Notes under the pieces: generated by a model | Databases searched by the model: none | Seen by the model: the letters and a program-made list of their open reading frames with translations, nothing else | Told to the model about the DNA's origin: nothing | Assembly (NCBI GenBank): GCA_004535785.1 | Contig: SPIB01000004.1 | Span: 1 to 64,000 of the forward strand | DNA: 64,000 nucleotides | From: Gammaproteobacteria bacterium LSUCC0112 | GTDB lineage: Bacteria; Pseudomonadota; Gammaproteobacteria; Pseudomonadales; Pseudohongiellaceae | Reading direction: 5' to 3' | Made by a program: the position numbers and the translations under genes | Shown here: positions 36,478 to 44,859 of the stretch, one piece after another | How the letters are laid out: each line of letters begins with the position of its first letter | How positions within the stretch are numbered: the stretch's first letter is position 1

Positions 36478-37499
36478 AGGTGTATGCCAATCAGCTACGC
36501 TCAACATTGAGCAGAAAATTGCCTTTGGCATGTTGGCTGAGTGGCGATGAACCCTTGCAGATGCGTGACAGCACAGATCTTGTGCGAGATATCTGCAAAC
36601 ACCAGGGATTCAGCGAACGTGAACGTTATGACGTGGACGCTCAGTTCGAGTGGGGCAATTTGATCGCAGCCGGCAATAGCCTCTCACTTTTCTCGGATAG
36701 AAAACTGATAGAGCTGAATCTTAAAAGCAGCAAACTGGACGAAGCAGCCAGAAAGGCATTGGCCGAGTACCTGGAACATGCCAGTCCTGACAATTTGTTG
36801 CTGCTGACAAGTCCAAGAATAGAACCAGCGACTGTCAAAACCCAATGGTTTAGCAAACTGGAAAGCCAACTTTTGTTGGTACAGATTTACCCGTTGGACG
36901 CCGATAAACTGCCCGCATGGATCTCCGGTCGATTGAAAGAGTTGGGTATCACGGCTGATGCAGATGCGGTGCAGCTGCTTGCCGATCGTATTGAAGGCAA
37001 TATGCTGGCCGCCGATCAAGAGATCATAAAACTGCAGCTTCTATTTGGCAGTGGTAAGCATTTGGGTATCGAGCATATTGCCCGCACCGTTGCCGACAAC
37101 GCCCGATTTAATGTGTTTGGCTTGATAGACGCCTGTTTGGCAGGTGACAGTGCACGCGTCGCAAGGACGTTGCAACGGTTGCAACAGGAAGGGCAGGAAC
37201 TACTTCCCCTTAACGCAATGATCTGCAAAGAGTTACGGCAACTCTCAGGCATGGCAGGCGACGTTGCTCGTGGCCATCGCATGGATGATGTCATACAACG
37301 ACATCACGTTTGGAAAAACAAGCAAGGTATGATACGCCACGCACTGCGACGTCTGACATCAAGTCAAATAGACGAACTGATCATGCAGGCTCGACAAGTC
37401 GACTTGGCCATCAAAGGTATGCAATCCCTGCCCGCGTGGATGTTAATGGAACAACTTTGTCTGGGATTCAGTGGTCTCAGTTTGCCTGAGAATGCTTAA
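36474..37499 (+). CDS. holA: HolA, DNA polymerase III delta subunit
   Basis: HolA is the wrench subunit of the clamp loader; it opens the beta sliding clamp. The 341-residue protein matches the family by length and by segments such as LSGDEPLQMRDS, near the N-terminus, and ADRIEGNMLAADQEIIKL in the lid domain. It overlaps lptE by 4 bp and its stop shares bases with the stop of the converging DUF4404 gene. Confidence 0.93.
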   Translation: MKVYANQLRSTLSRKLPLACWLSGDEPLQMRDSTDLVRDICKHQGFSERERYDVDAQFEWGNLIAAGNSLSLFSDRKLIELNLKSSKLDEAARKALAEYLEHASPDNLLLLTSPRIEPATVKTQWFSKLESQLLLVQIYPLDADKLPAWISGRLKELGITADADAVQLLADRIEGNMLAADQEIIKLQLLFGSGKHLGIEHIARTVADNARFNVFGLIDACLAGDSARVARTLQRLQQEGQELLPLNAMICKELRQLSGMAGDVARGHRMDDVIQRHHVWKNKQGMIRHALRRLTSSQIDELIMQARQVDLAIKGMQSLPAWMLMEQLCLGFSGLSLPENA

Positions 37500-37753
37500 A
37501 TACCCATCCGCCCAAGCACAGCTACCAATTCCCGCAGTATGCGCTCAGCAACCGGATGTGTTGCTGCAAAACGCGCCTCAAGAGCAATGGCATTCCCCAG
37601 TTCAGCGGAGACAGGCTCCGAACGCTCGATCAACAGCTCCATATCCTTTTCCAGCTTTCTGGCCAGATCCAGTGTTTCCTGATCAAGGTTCTCAGCGGTC
37701 GCCAACTCTTGATTCAATTCACTCAATAAAAATCTTACTTTGTCCTGCCCCAC
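37496..37753 (-). CDS. DUF4404 family protein
   Basis: This small, acidic, helical protein matches DUF4404: a heptad-like N-terminal part (VRFLLSELNQELATAENL) and the family ending FAATHPVAERILRELVAVLGRMGI. I choose GTG 37753, which has AGGAG 8 bp upstream and gives 85 residues, the usual size; the open frame runs 24 codons further upstream with several ATGs. The function is unknown. Its stop overlaps the holA stop (TTAA shared by both). Confidence 0.75.
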   Translation of the reverse strand: MGQDKVRFLLSELNQELATAENLDQETLDLARKLEKDMELLIERSEPVSAELGNAIALEARFAATHPVAERILRELVAVLGRMGI

Positions 37754-37895
37754 GTCATTTTCTCCTGACAAAAACATTGGCATCGCACCGGCGAATGCCT
37801 GTCTGGCCATCGGTATACGCACCACAATAGCACACCACGCGTCAGCATGTCGTCACTGTCAATTCCTTGACGATTATGCAGACCATGCTTGGCAC

Positions 37896-37921
37896 CCCCA
37901 ATCTGACAGACAGATTAGGGG
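37896..37921. terminator. Hairpin downstream of the AT-rich two-gene cassette
   Basis: CCCCAATCTG (37896-37905) pairs with CAGATTaGGGG (37911-37921) around a 5-nt loop, with one bulged A. It lies just after the stop of the 37937 gene on the minus strand. There is no T run, so it may be a weak terminator. Confidence 0.5.
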
Positions 37922-37936
37922 TATCAAGCCCCCTCA

Positions 37937-38560
37937 TCAGCTGGCTTTGCTCGGCATACGGGTATATTCACGCTGCTTGAGTCGACGTTGGAAACGACGC
38001 TCCCGGCTTTTGTACTCAAGCCAGTAGCGCGGCAGGTTCATTAACAGCGCCCAGCGCGTTGTGTAGCTGACCCGGATGGTTGAGTGGCTCTTTTCGCCCG
38101 ACATCAGCATGGGCTCACCTTCATAAATATCGGTTGCACCGGTCATTGCATGTACATGACGGATGTTGATATTGCGCTGATTGGCCATCAGCAGCACAAA
38201 TTGTTTCCTGCACTTGAATGCATCCAGAATCAATTTCACCCAGACAGAGAACTGCTCGGAAGCAGTCTTCAAGGAAGCGCTCATCCAGACGCCATTAACT
38301 TCCATCATATCGTAACTATCGTTCTTGAAAAAATCATGCTCTCTTTTAACATGATCTGGCACAAACATGAGGCTTCTGAAATCAGGCTTTGTGACAAGCA
38401 TGTATCCAGCGACCATATCATCGCCTTTGAACCCCGCAACAAAAGTACTGCGTTGAGCGTAGTCGTAAGGGAGCTTCACACCAACATAACTTTCGAATCG
38501 ACCGAGAAAAAATTCTATTTCGCTATCTGTTTTAAGGGTTCTGAATTTTATCGCTTCCAT
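37937..38560 (-). CDS. Uncharacterised protein, possibly GNAT/acyltransferase-like
   Basis: I do not recognise a family with certainty. The 207-residue, soluble, basic protein has a beta-rich core (FVAGFKGDDMVAGYMLV, MMEVNGVWMSAS) followed by a helix and FVLLMANQRNINIRHVHAMTGATDIYEG, a layout like N-acyltransferases or autoinducer-synthase-like folds. The last 30 residues are strongly basic (KSRERRFQRRLKQRE). It starts inside the end of the upstream methyltransferase gene (13-bp overlap), so the two are coupled. The pair is more AT-rich than its surroundings. Confidence 0.55.
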   Translation of the reverse strand: MEAIKFRTLKTDSEIEFFLGRFESYVGVKLPYDYAQRSTFVAGFKGDDMVAGYMLVTKPDFRSLMFVPDHVKREHDFFKNDSYDMMEVNGVWMSASLKTASEQFSVWVKLILDAFKCRKQFVLLMANQRNINIRHVHAMTGATDIYEGEPMLMSGEKSHSTIRVSYTTRWALLMNLPRYWLEYKSRERRFQRRLKQREYTRMPSKAS

Positions 38561-39099
38561 CTTATAATCCTCGGTAGGAACATACCTACATTTTGTTGGT
38601 AGAGTTGATACTTTTCCGACTGTGAGGAGCCCAGAATAATGCGCTCCTCCTTTCTAGCTGATACCACATAAAAAACGGTCAGATATAACGCTGAAATCCA
38701 CATAAATACCGAATTAAAAATCACCGTACTGGCCCACCACGCAATCAGGTAAGAGACATAAAACGGATGCCTGAAAAACCCGAAGGGTCCGGTTGTCACA
38801 ATATCACCAACTTGCTTGCTGAATGCAAAATCCAACGACTTTGCTGTCACAATTGCTGACCAGAATATCACCATCGAAATCATATACAAGACAGCCACTG
38901 CATAAGAAAATATTTTTGAGACATCCATCACATATATATATCCGTAAACAGTAAAAATCATCTGAACAGCAACAGCAAGATCATAAGAATAAGCCAATAA
39001 TCTTGGCGTACCTCCCGAAAGACTGAAGAAGAAAAATCTTCCCCAGATGAGGCTGATAACAATCATTAGGTACAAAAACAATGCGATCGCCATAACCAT
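38548..39099 (-). CDS. Membrane methyltransferase of the isoprenylcysteine carboxyl methyltransferase (ICMT)/phospholipid methyltransferase type
   Basis: The 183-residue protein has four to five membrane helices and the SAM-site region of the ICMT/PEMT superfamily: VTTGPFGFFRHPFYVSYLIAWW, then a late acidic pair in SARKEERIIL and the ending GMFLPRI. It should methylate a membrane-associated small molecule or lipid; the substrate is unknown. It overlaps the next gene by 13 bp. AGAGG lies 12 bp before the ATG. DNA composition here is visibly more AT-rich than in neighbouring genes. Confidence 0.72.
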   Translation of the reverse strand: MVMAIALFLYLMIVISLIWGRFFFFSLSGGTPRLLAYSYDLAVAVQMIFTVYGYIYVMDVSKIFSYAVAVLYMISMVIFWSAIVTAKSLDFAFSKQVGDIVTTGPFGFFRHPFYVSYLIAWWASTVIFNSVFMWISALYLTVFYVVSARKEERIILGSSQSEKYQLYQQNVGMFLPRIIRWKR

Positions 39100-39174
39100 T
39101 ATTTTTCAAAGCCTCTGTCGGAATTACATGTCAAAAAAAAACCTGTTGATACACACCCGACAGCGGATCTGCAA

Positions 39175-39202
39175 TTGCTGCGCGCAGGCAAATCTGTATA
39201 AT
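39175..39202 (+). promoter_or_regulatory. Promoter of the cyclase-like membrane protein gene
   Basis: -35 TTGCTG (39175-39180) and a perfect -10 TATAAT (39197-39202) are 16 bp apart. It gives a 5'-UTR of about 95 nt that includes a perfect 12-bp palindrome, CCTGCCGGCAGG, at 39255-39266. Confidence 0.6.
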
Positions 39203-39304
39203 CGGTGCTCCAAGCAAGTGGGTGTGCAACCCCTATCAGCACATCCCGTCCAGACCTGCCGGCAGGAGCGCCATAATTGGTAAACCCACAGCAACAGATG
39301 TCTT

Positions 39305-40687
39305 ATGAATTCAGATAACTATTCAGCATACTGCAAAGAACATGCCAACGAGTTCAGGGATGAACTCCGGGACGACGCCTCGCGTGCGTTACGCAATTGG
39401 CCAGGTAAAACAGCAGCATTTCTGCTAATCGTGTCATCCCTTATTTCATGGTTGAGCATGAGCGCATCCGGCAACCCGGATGCCAACAAGGTACTGTTTA
39501 CCTACGCCCTGCCTGTCACCATCGCATTTGCCTATCCGCTTACCTCGCTGGTGTTTGCACGGCTGGACAAATACTCCCGCAGTGTTCTGGATATCTTTCT
39601 GCTGAGCATTCTGTTCGGTTTTTGCCTGACGCTGCATTTCGTGTTTAAACCCATTGAGGCTGGTGTTGACCCATCAGATCTGTACATCGCACTGTCAGGT
39701 CAGATAAATTTTGTGATCCTGATGACCACTGCATTTTCCTATCACTCCAGCTTTGGCATCACCCTGCTGCGCAACAGTGTCTATACCCTGCTGACGGCAG
39801 TTCTGATTTATCTTATCGATCCAGCCTATCTAGCGATCAACGCCATACAGGTGGTTCAGGGTTTTCTCGGCGGCATTATTGTCAGCTGGCTGTTCTTTGC
39901 CCGTATCCAGACCCGGTTCTATTACAAATCAATTGACGCCGATACGCGTCAACACCTCTACAAGCAACTGTCCAAACTGGTGTATCCGCACCAGTTGGCA
40001 CGCATCAAAGCCGGTGACCAATTAGAAGAAACCATGCCGGTTGCGCCCGCGCAAGCCATTGTGAATGTCTTTGACGTACAAGGGTCCAGCAACATTAAAC
40101 ACGAAAAAACCCAGGCCTTTTTTCTGGAGATTTTCCGGGCCTTCTCTCAGATATGTATGATGGGTTACGAGCACAACCCCCTGAAATCCAGAGCCTTCCG
40201 CCTCAAGGAGACTGGAGATGGTTTTATCAGTGCGATCGGTTATCCCTTCTTAACCGACAGGGTCGACGCATTGGCAGATCACGCTGTTGAAACGGCATTA
40301 CTGATGTTTCGCGCATTCAACTCCGAGGTTGACCGTTTTGGTTACTCCAACCCCATCAAGGCGGCCATGGGGCTTGCTTACAATTCGGTGCAGGGTACGT
40401 TCCAGAGCAGCGGTATCAGGGCATACGACCTGTTTGGTGATGCATTGATACAGGCATACCGTTATGAGGAACTTCGCAAGACACCCGTAATCGCAAACAT
40501 TATCAGAGAGCATGCCTTAACCTTGGGGCTCAAGCACTACAACATCCTGATTGTGCAGGAAGTAATATACAACTCACTGTGTGAGCGATACAAACAACTC
40601 TTCAATGCCATTGATCTGAAACAAATAGACTTCCACATGCCGCAGGACCCGAACGCCCATTTTGTTTTTTTCCATGTTCTGGAGTAA
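39305..40687 (+). CDS. Membrane protein with a diverged class III nucleotide cyclase domain
   Basis: The 460-residue protein has about six membrane helices (residues about 35-205) and a C-terminal domain (about 245-430) that resembles class III adenylate/guanylate cyclases. NVFDVQGSS carries the first metal Asp, KETGDGFISAIG the second, and KAAMGLAYNSVQGTF...DLFGDALIQAYRYEE the C-terminal half. The Asn of the usual VNxAxR motif is Gln here, while Arg remains; GlyGly patterns are weak. It may be a cyclase with altered activity or a catalytically weak regulator. It has its own promoter and stands alone. Confidence 0.68.
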   Translation: MNSDNYSAYCKEHANEFRDELRDDASRALRNWPGKTAAFLLIVSSLISWLSMSASGNPDANKVLFTYALPVTIAFAYPLTSLVFARLDKYSRSVLDIFLLSILFGFCLTLHFVFKPIEAGVDPSDLYIALSGQINFVILMTTAFSYHSSFGITLLRNSVYTLLTAVLIYLIDPAYLAINAIQVVQGFLGGIIVSWLFFARIQTRFYYKSIDADTRQHLYKQLSKLVYPHQLARIKAGDQLEETMPVAPAQAIVNVFDVQGSSNIKHEKTQAFFLEIFRAFSQICMMGYEHNPLKSRAFRLKETGDGFISAIGYPFLTDRVDALADHAVETALLMFRAFNSEVDRFGYSNPIKAAMGLAYNSVQGTFQSSGIRAYDLFGDALIQAYRYEELRKTPVIANIIREHALTLGLKHYNILIVQEVIYNSLCERYKQLFNAIDLKQIDFHMPQDPNAHFVFFHVLE

Positions 40688-40732
40688 CAATACCGTTGCA
40701 GGCTGCTGTGTGAAACCCGGGGACTGCTGCGT

Positions 40733-40738
40733 TATAAT
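40733..40738 (+). promoter_or_regulatory. -10 box upstream of the aspartokinase gene
   Basis: A perfect TATAAT followed by CGCGCCCGC, 48 bp before the ATG at 40787. No good -35 is seen at normal spacing. Confidence 0.45.
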
Positions 40739-40786
40739 CGCGCCCGCTTTGACTCTTTCCATCTTATCAACAGCGCAGGATCTGAT

Positions 40787-42259
40787 ATGACACTACCAGA
40801 CGCATCTACTCAGCAATCGGGCCATACTGTCGAGAAAATCGGCGGCACCTCCATGAGTCAGTTTGATGCTGTGCGCAAAAACATCTTTATGAACCCGGCG
40901 TTAAACGGACAGTACTACAAACGCATTTTTGTAGTCTCTGCCTATTCCGGGATTACCAATATGTTGCTTGAACACAAAAAAACCGGGCAACCCGGTATTT
41001 ACGCGCTGTTCTCGGATGCCGAAGAGCAGCAAAGTTGGCGCGATGCATTTGATGCATTACGCACGCGCATCCTCGAAATCAACAAAGAACTGTTTGAGCA
41101 ACACGGTGATGCGGAAGTTGTGCAAGCCAATCTGTTTATCGAAAGCCGGTTAAATGATGCCAGCAAAGTGCTCGAAGATGTCGCCAGCCTTTGCCAGCAT
41201 GGACACTTTGCGCTGTCTGACTACTTGCAGACCGTGCGCGAAATGCTGGCCAGTCTAGGCGAGATACACAGCGCTTGGAACACCGCAAGACTGCTGCAAT
41301 TGCACGGGTTAAATGCCTGTTTTGTTGATCTTTCCGGCTGGGCGAATACCAAACACTTCTCTCTGGATGAAAATATTCAACGCGCCTTTGACGGGTTGGA
41401 CCTAGAAAAACAACTGCCAATTGCAACTGGTTACAGCCATTGCGAGGGCGGATTAATGGCAATTTTTGATCGCGGCTATAGCGAGATGATCTTCAGCCGC
41501 ATTGCAGTGCTGACCGGTGCCAGCGAAGCCATTATCCATAAGGAGTTTCACCTGAGCAGCGCGGATCCGGGAATAGTCGGCGCCAACAAGGCTGTACCGA
41601 TTGGTCGCACCAATTACGATGTCGCTGACCAGCTCGCTAACCTTGGTATGGAAGCCATCCACCCACGCGCAGCAAAGGGGCTACGTCAGAATAATATCCA
41701 CTTGCGTGTCAAAAACACATTTGAACCAGACCACAGTGGCACATTAATTACCCGGGACTACGTCAGTGATTCGCCCTGCGTTGAGATTGTTGCCGGTCGC
41801 ATGGGCGTTTATGCCATTGAATTGTTTGATCAGGACATGGTGGGCGACCTGTCCCACTACGAAGAAAAATTTCTCAGTCAGATCATGCGGTTCAAGGCAC
41901 AGGTGATCAATAAGGACCTGAATGCCAACACCATCACCCATTACCTGTCAGCCAACTTGAAGACGGTAAAACGAATTCAGGCAGCGCTGGCCGAGTTGTT
42001 TCCGGATGCTGAAATCAATGTACGCAAAGTCTGTATTGTGTCTGCAATTGGCAGCGATCTGAAGATTCCTGGCATGCTGGCACGCACAGCAAAAGCACTC
42101 GCAGACGCCGGAGTTGACATTTTGGGTGTGCATCAGTGTATGCGTCAGGTAGATATGCAGTTTGTACTGGACGAAGAGGACTACAACACAGCAGTCAAAG
42201 CCATGCATTCCCAGCTGGTTGAGATTTATAACCACGGCCGTGCGATCAAGTTGGCGTGA
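40787..42259 (+). CDS. Aspartate kinase, similar to the ectoine-cluster type (Ask_Ect)
   Basis: Aspartokinase phosphorylates L-aspartate, feeding lysine, threonine, methionine or ectoine synthesis. The 490-residue protein has the kinase domain with VEKIGGTSMS near residues 15-24, the KIGGTSM variant of the usual KFGGTS, and C-terminal ACT repeats (about 340-490, with KVCIVSAIGSDL). IGGTSMS and the length fit the Ask_Ect group, described in ectoine gene clusters and in some gammaproteobacteria without them. AGGA precedes the ATG. Its stop overlaps a class V aminotransferase start, so the two are coupled. No ectABC genes are in the window. Confidence 0.86.
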   Translation: MTLPDASTQQSGHTVEKIGGTSMSQFDAVRKNIFMNPALNGQYYKRIFVVSAYSGITNMLLEHKKTGQPGIYALFSDAEEQQSWRDAFDALRTRILEINKELFEQHGDAEVVQANLFIESRLNDASKVLEDVASLCQHGHFALSDYLQTVREMLASLGEIHSAWNTARLLQLHGLNACFVDLSGWANTKHFSLDENIQRAFDGLDLEKQLPIATGYSHCEGGLMAIFDRGYSEMIFSRIAVLTGASEAIIHKEFHLSSADPGIVGANKAVPIGRTNYDVADQLANLGMEAIHPRAAKGLRQNNIHLRVKNTFEPDHSGTLITRDYVSDSPCVEIVAGRMGVYAIELFDQDMVGDLSHYEEKFLSQIMRFKAQVINKDLNANTITHYLSANLKTVKRIQAALAELFPDAEINVRKVCIVSAIGSDLKIPGMLARTAKALADAGVDILGVHQCMRQVDMQFVLDEEDYNTAVKAMHSQLVEIYNHGRAIKLA

Positions 42260-43437
42260 CCAATATGCCCATCGACATTGCTCAGGTCCGCAGTGAAACG
42301 CCTGCTTGCAAGGACCTGATCCACTTTAACAATGCCGGGGCTGCGTTGCAGCCTCGTGCCGTGACCGACGCGGTTTTACATCATCTGCTGCTTGAACAAC
42401 AGATGGGTGGCTATGAGGCAGCCGAACTTAACGCCAGCTTGTCTGACGACTTTTATCATGCATTTGGCAAACTATTAAATTGTGCCCCTCGTGAAATCGC
42501 CTTTGCTGAAAACTGCACACGGGCATGGACTCAGTTGCTGCTGTCAGTGCCGTTTGAAGCAGGCGACCGGATTGTCACCGGGCAGTCGGAATATGCCAGC
42601 AACTATCTGAGCCTGTTGCATCTTGCCAAACACACAGGTGTCAATATTGATGTCATTCCTAACAATGGCGACGGTCTTATATGCCTTGAGACGTTGGAAA
42701 AGCACCTCAACAACGATGTCCGATTGATCGCGCTGACACATATCGCCAGCCAAAGTGGTGTGATTCAGCCCGCAGCGGCTGTTGGCAAACTGGCCCAAAA
42801 ACATCGCATCCTGTATTTACTGGACGCCTGTCAATCTGCAGGTCAGATGCATCTGGATGTGAATGAGCTTGGTTGCGATATGTTGACTGGCACTGGCCGC
42901 AAGTACCTGAGAGGGCCCCGCGGCACGGGTTTTATGTATGTGCGACACAGTGTGCTGGACTACTTGCAGCCGCAGAGCATCGATCTGCAAGCGGCCAACT
43001 GGCTGGCACACGATCATTATGTGCTCCGGGATGACGCTCGTCGATTTGAGGTATGGGAACACTTCGTGGCTGGCAAAATCGGATTGGCCGCCGCTGCCAA
43101 TTATGCGTTGGGCATTGGTCTGGACAGTATTGAAAAGGCAGTTCAAGCCCGAGCAAACGTACTGCGCGAGGCAATTTCTTCTGTAGCGGGTATGTCAGTG
43201 CATGAACGGGGACAGCAGCTTGGCGGTATCGTCACATTCAGCAGCGACCGCCATGCGGCTGCTGATGTTCAGAACCACTTGCGCAGACATCGAATCAACA
43301 CCTCGGTGATCCGGCGCCAGAATACGCAGCTGGACTTCCACGAACGACAACTGGGTGATATCAACCGGGCATCAGTGCATTACTACAACACTGACGCAGA
43401 GGTGACTGCTTTTATCGCCGCCTTATCCAGCTTGTGA
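42256..43437 (+). CDS. PLP-dependent class V aminotransferase-fold protein
   Basis: The 393-residue protein resembles the cysteine desulfurase/isopenicillin-N epimerase/kynureninase-type class V fold. FNNAGAALQP opens the N-terminal domain, LLDACQSAGQMHLDV holds the cofactor Asp, and TGTGRKYLRGPRGTGF contains the PLP lysine. There is no catalytic cysteine loop that would mark it as a NifS-type desulfurase, so the reaction is unknown. It starts at GTG 42256 or ATG 42265, within or right after the aspartokinase stop, and is probably part of the same pathway. Confidence 0.78.
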   Translation: MTNMPIDIAQVRSETPACKDLIHFNNAGAALQPRAVTDAVLHHLLLEQQMGGYEAAELNASLSDDFYHAFGKLLNCAPREIAFAENCTRAWTQLLLSVPFEAGDRIVTGQSEYASNYLSLLHLAKHTGVNIDVIPNNGDGLICLETLEKHLNNDVRLIALTHIASQSGVIQPAAAVGKLAQKHRILYLLDACQSAGQMHLDVNELGCDMLTGTGRKYLRGPRGTGFMYVRHSVLDYLQPQSIDLQAANWLAHDHYVLRDDARRFEVWEHFVAGKIGLAAAANYALGIGLDSIEKAVQARANVLREAISSVAGMSVHERGQQLGGIVTFSSDRHAAADVQNHLRRHRINTSVIRRQNTQLDFHERQLGDINRASVHYYNTDAEVTAFIAALSSL

Positions 43438-43438
43438 A

Positions 43439-44788
43439 TCAAAAAATCATCTGTATATACACCGCAAGAATAATGAGCGGGCATACAAATTTGATGTACC
43501 AAGGCCAGATGCGCCAGAACAGACCTGACTCTACCTCGGCATGGCCTTGTTTGATTTCAGCCAGCAACGCATTGCGATTCCAGACCCAGCCTGCAAACAC
43601 AGCAAAAAAGAATCCGAGCAGAGGCTGACTGAACTCTGTTGTCAAACGCACAACCCAGTCAAACAATATGTCGAAGTTCCACACAATGGTCAAACTGGCC
43701 GTTGCCGTGACAGCACCCAGCAACACACCGGCCTTTCGTCTTGATACTCCGCGATCTTCCACAAAGTACGAGACAGGCACCTCCAACATGGAAATTGATG
43801 AGGTAAGTGACGCGATACTCATCAACGTAAAGAATGCAAGCGCAACCAGAATCCCGGCATCACCCATCTGCTCAAACAAGGCCGGTAGCACCGAAATAAT
43901 CAATGCCGGGCCTGCAATCAAGCCGCCTTGCGCATCATAAATTTCGATACCATTTAACTGTGCCACGGTCATCGCGGGCAGAATCAACAACCCAGCCAGC
44001 ACTGCGACAGATATATCCATCAGTGTGACCATACCGCCGATAGCAGGCAGATTTTCCTTTTTGCTGACATATGAGCCATAAATCAGCATCGTGCCAACAC
44101 CCAAAGACAGTGAAAAGAATGCCTGTCCCATGGCACTCAACAACAACTCCGGATCAGCAACCCGGCTGACATCAGGCACCAGATACATACGCAAACCTTG
44201 CATCGCGCCATCAAGGGTCAACACATAGATAATCAAGGCAATCAATATCAGGTACAAGGATGGCATCAGTCGCGAAGACCACTTCTCGATGCCATTACGC
44301 ACACCTGCCACCACGATGTAAATCGTGAGCAGATAAAAAATCACCGTAAATAAGGCATCGCGAACAGTACCTGATTGTGTCAGCCAGCTGGATGCCGACT
44401 CAAGGCGGGCAATATCAGCCAACGATGCAAACATAAACGATAGCATCCAACCGCTGACGATGGCGTAAAAACTCAATATCAAGGTAACGGTAACCATGCC
44501 GGCGAAACCCACACCAGCCCCAACCTTCGCAACCCCTGGCGAACTCGCCAATCCCCGCAACGCGGTAACTGCATTGGCTTTGGCATGCCGCCCGATAATC
44601 AACTCCGCCATCAGTGCCGGATAGGCAAGCACAAACGCCAGAATCAGATAGGTAAACAGAAACGCCGCGCCACCATTACTCGCGGCATTAGTTGGGAAAC
44701 CCCAGATATTGCCAAGGCCTACCGCTGAACCCGTGGCTGCCATGAGAAAACCAAATCTTGAACTGAATTCTCCGCGCGCTGTACTCAT
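43439..44788 (-). CDS. Sodium-dependent transporter of the SNF/NSS family
   Basis: The 449-residue protein has about eleven membrane helices and the LeuT-type first helix AATGSAVGLGNIWGFPTNAA with its unwound GN segment for Na+ and substrate. It should take up an amino acid or related solute with Na+, although the substrate cannot be assigned. It converges on the class V aminotransferase gene with 1 bp between the stops, and lies downstream of the cyclophilin gene in the same direction after 71 bp. Confidence 0.9.
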   Translation of the reverse strand: MSTARGEFSSRFGFLMAATGSAVGLGNIWGFPTNAASNGGAAFLFTYLILAFVLAYPALMAELIIGRHAKANAVTALRGLASSPGVAKVGAGVGFAGMVTVTLILSFYAIVSGWMLSFMFASLADIARLESASSWLTQSGTVRDALFTVIFYLLTIYIVVAGVRNGIEKWSSRLMPSLYLILIALIIYVLTLDGAMQGLRMYLVPDVSRVADPELLLSAMGQAFFSLSLGVGTMLIYGSYVSKKENLPAIGGMVTLMDISVAVLAGLLILPAMTVAQLNGIEIYDAQGGLIAGPALIISVLPALFEQMGDAGILVALAFFTLMSIASLTSSISMLEVPVSYFVEDRGVSRRKAGVLLGAVTATASLTIVWNFDILFDWVVRLTTEFSQPLLGFFFAVFAGWVWNRNALLAEIKQGHAEVESGLFWRIWPWYIKFVCPLIILAVYIQMIF

Positions 44789-44859
44789 GGCTGTCTTGCT
44801 CCTGCCAGACTGGAATTATTATTGTGTGTCGGGACGTTTTATCCGCTTGAATTGATAGT

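Noticed and set aside
37496-39304. Genomic island with attachment sites around the AT-rich cassette
   Set aside because: No integrase, tRNA, direct repeats or mobile genes flank it. Only composition and synteny break support transfer.
40787-43437. Ectoine biosynthesis cluster
   Set aside because: ectA, ectB, ectC and ectR-like genes are absent on both sides; only the aspartokinase subtype suggests it.
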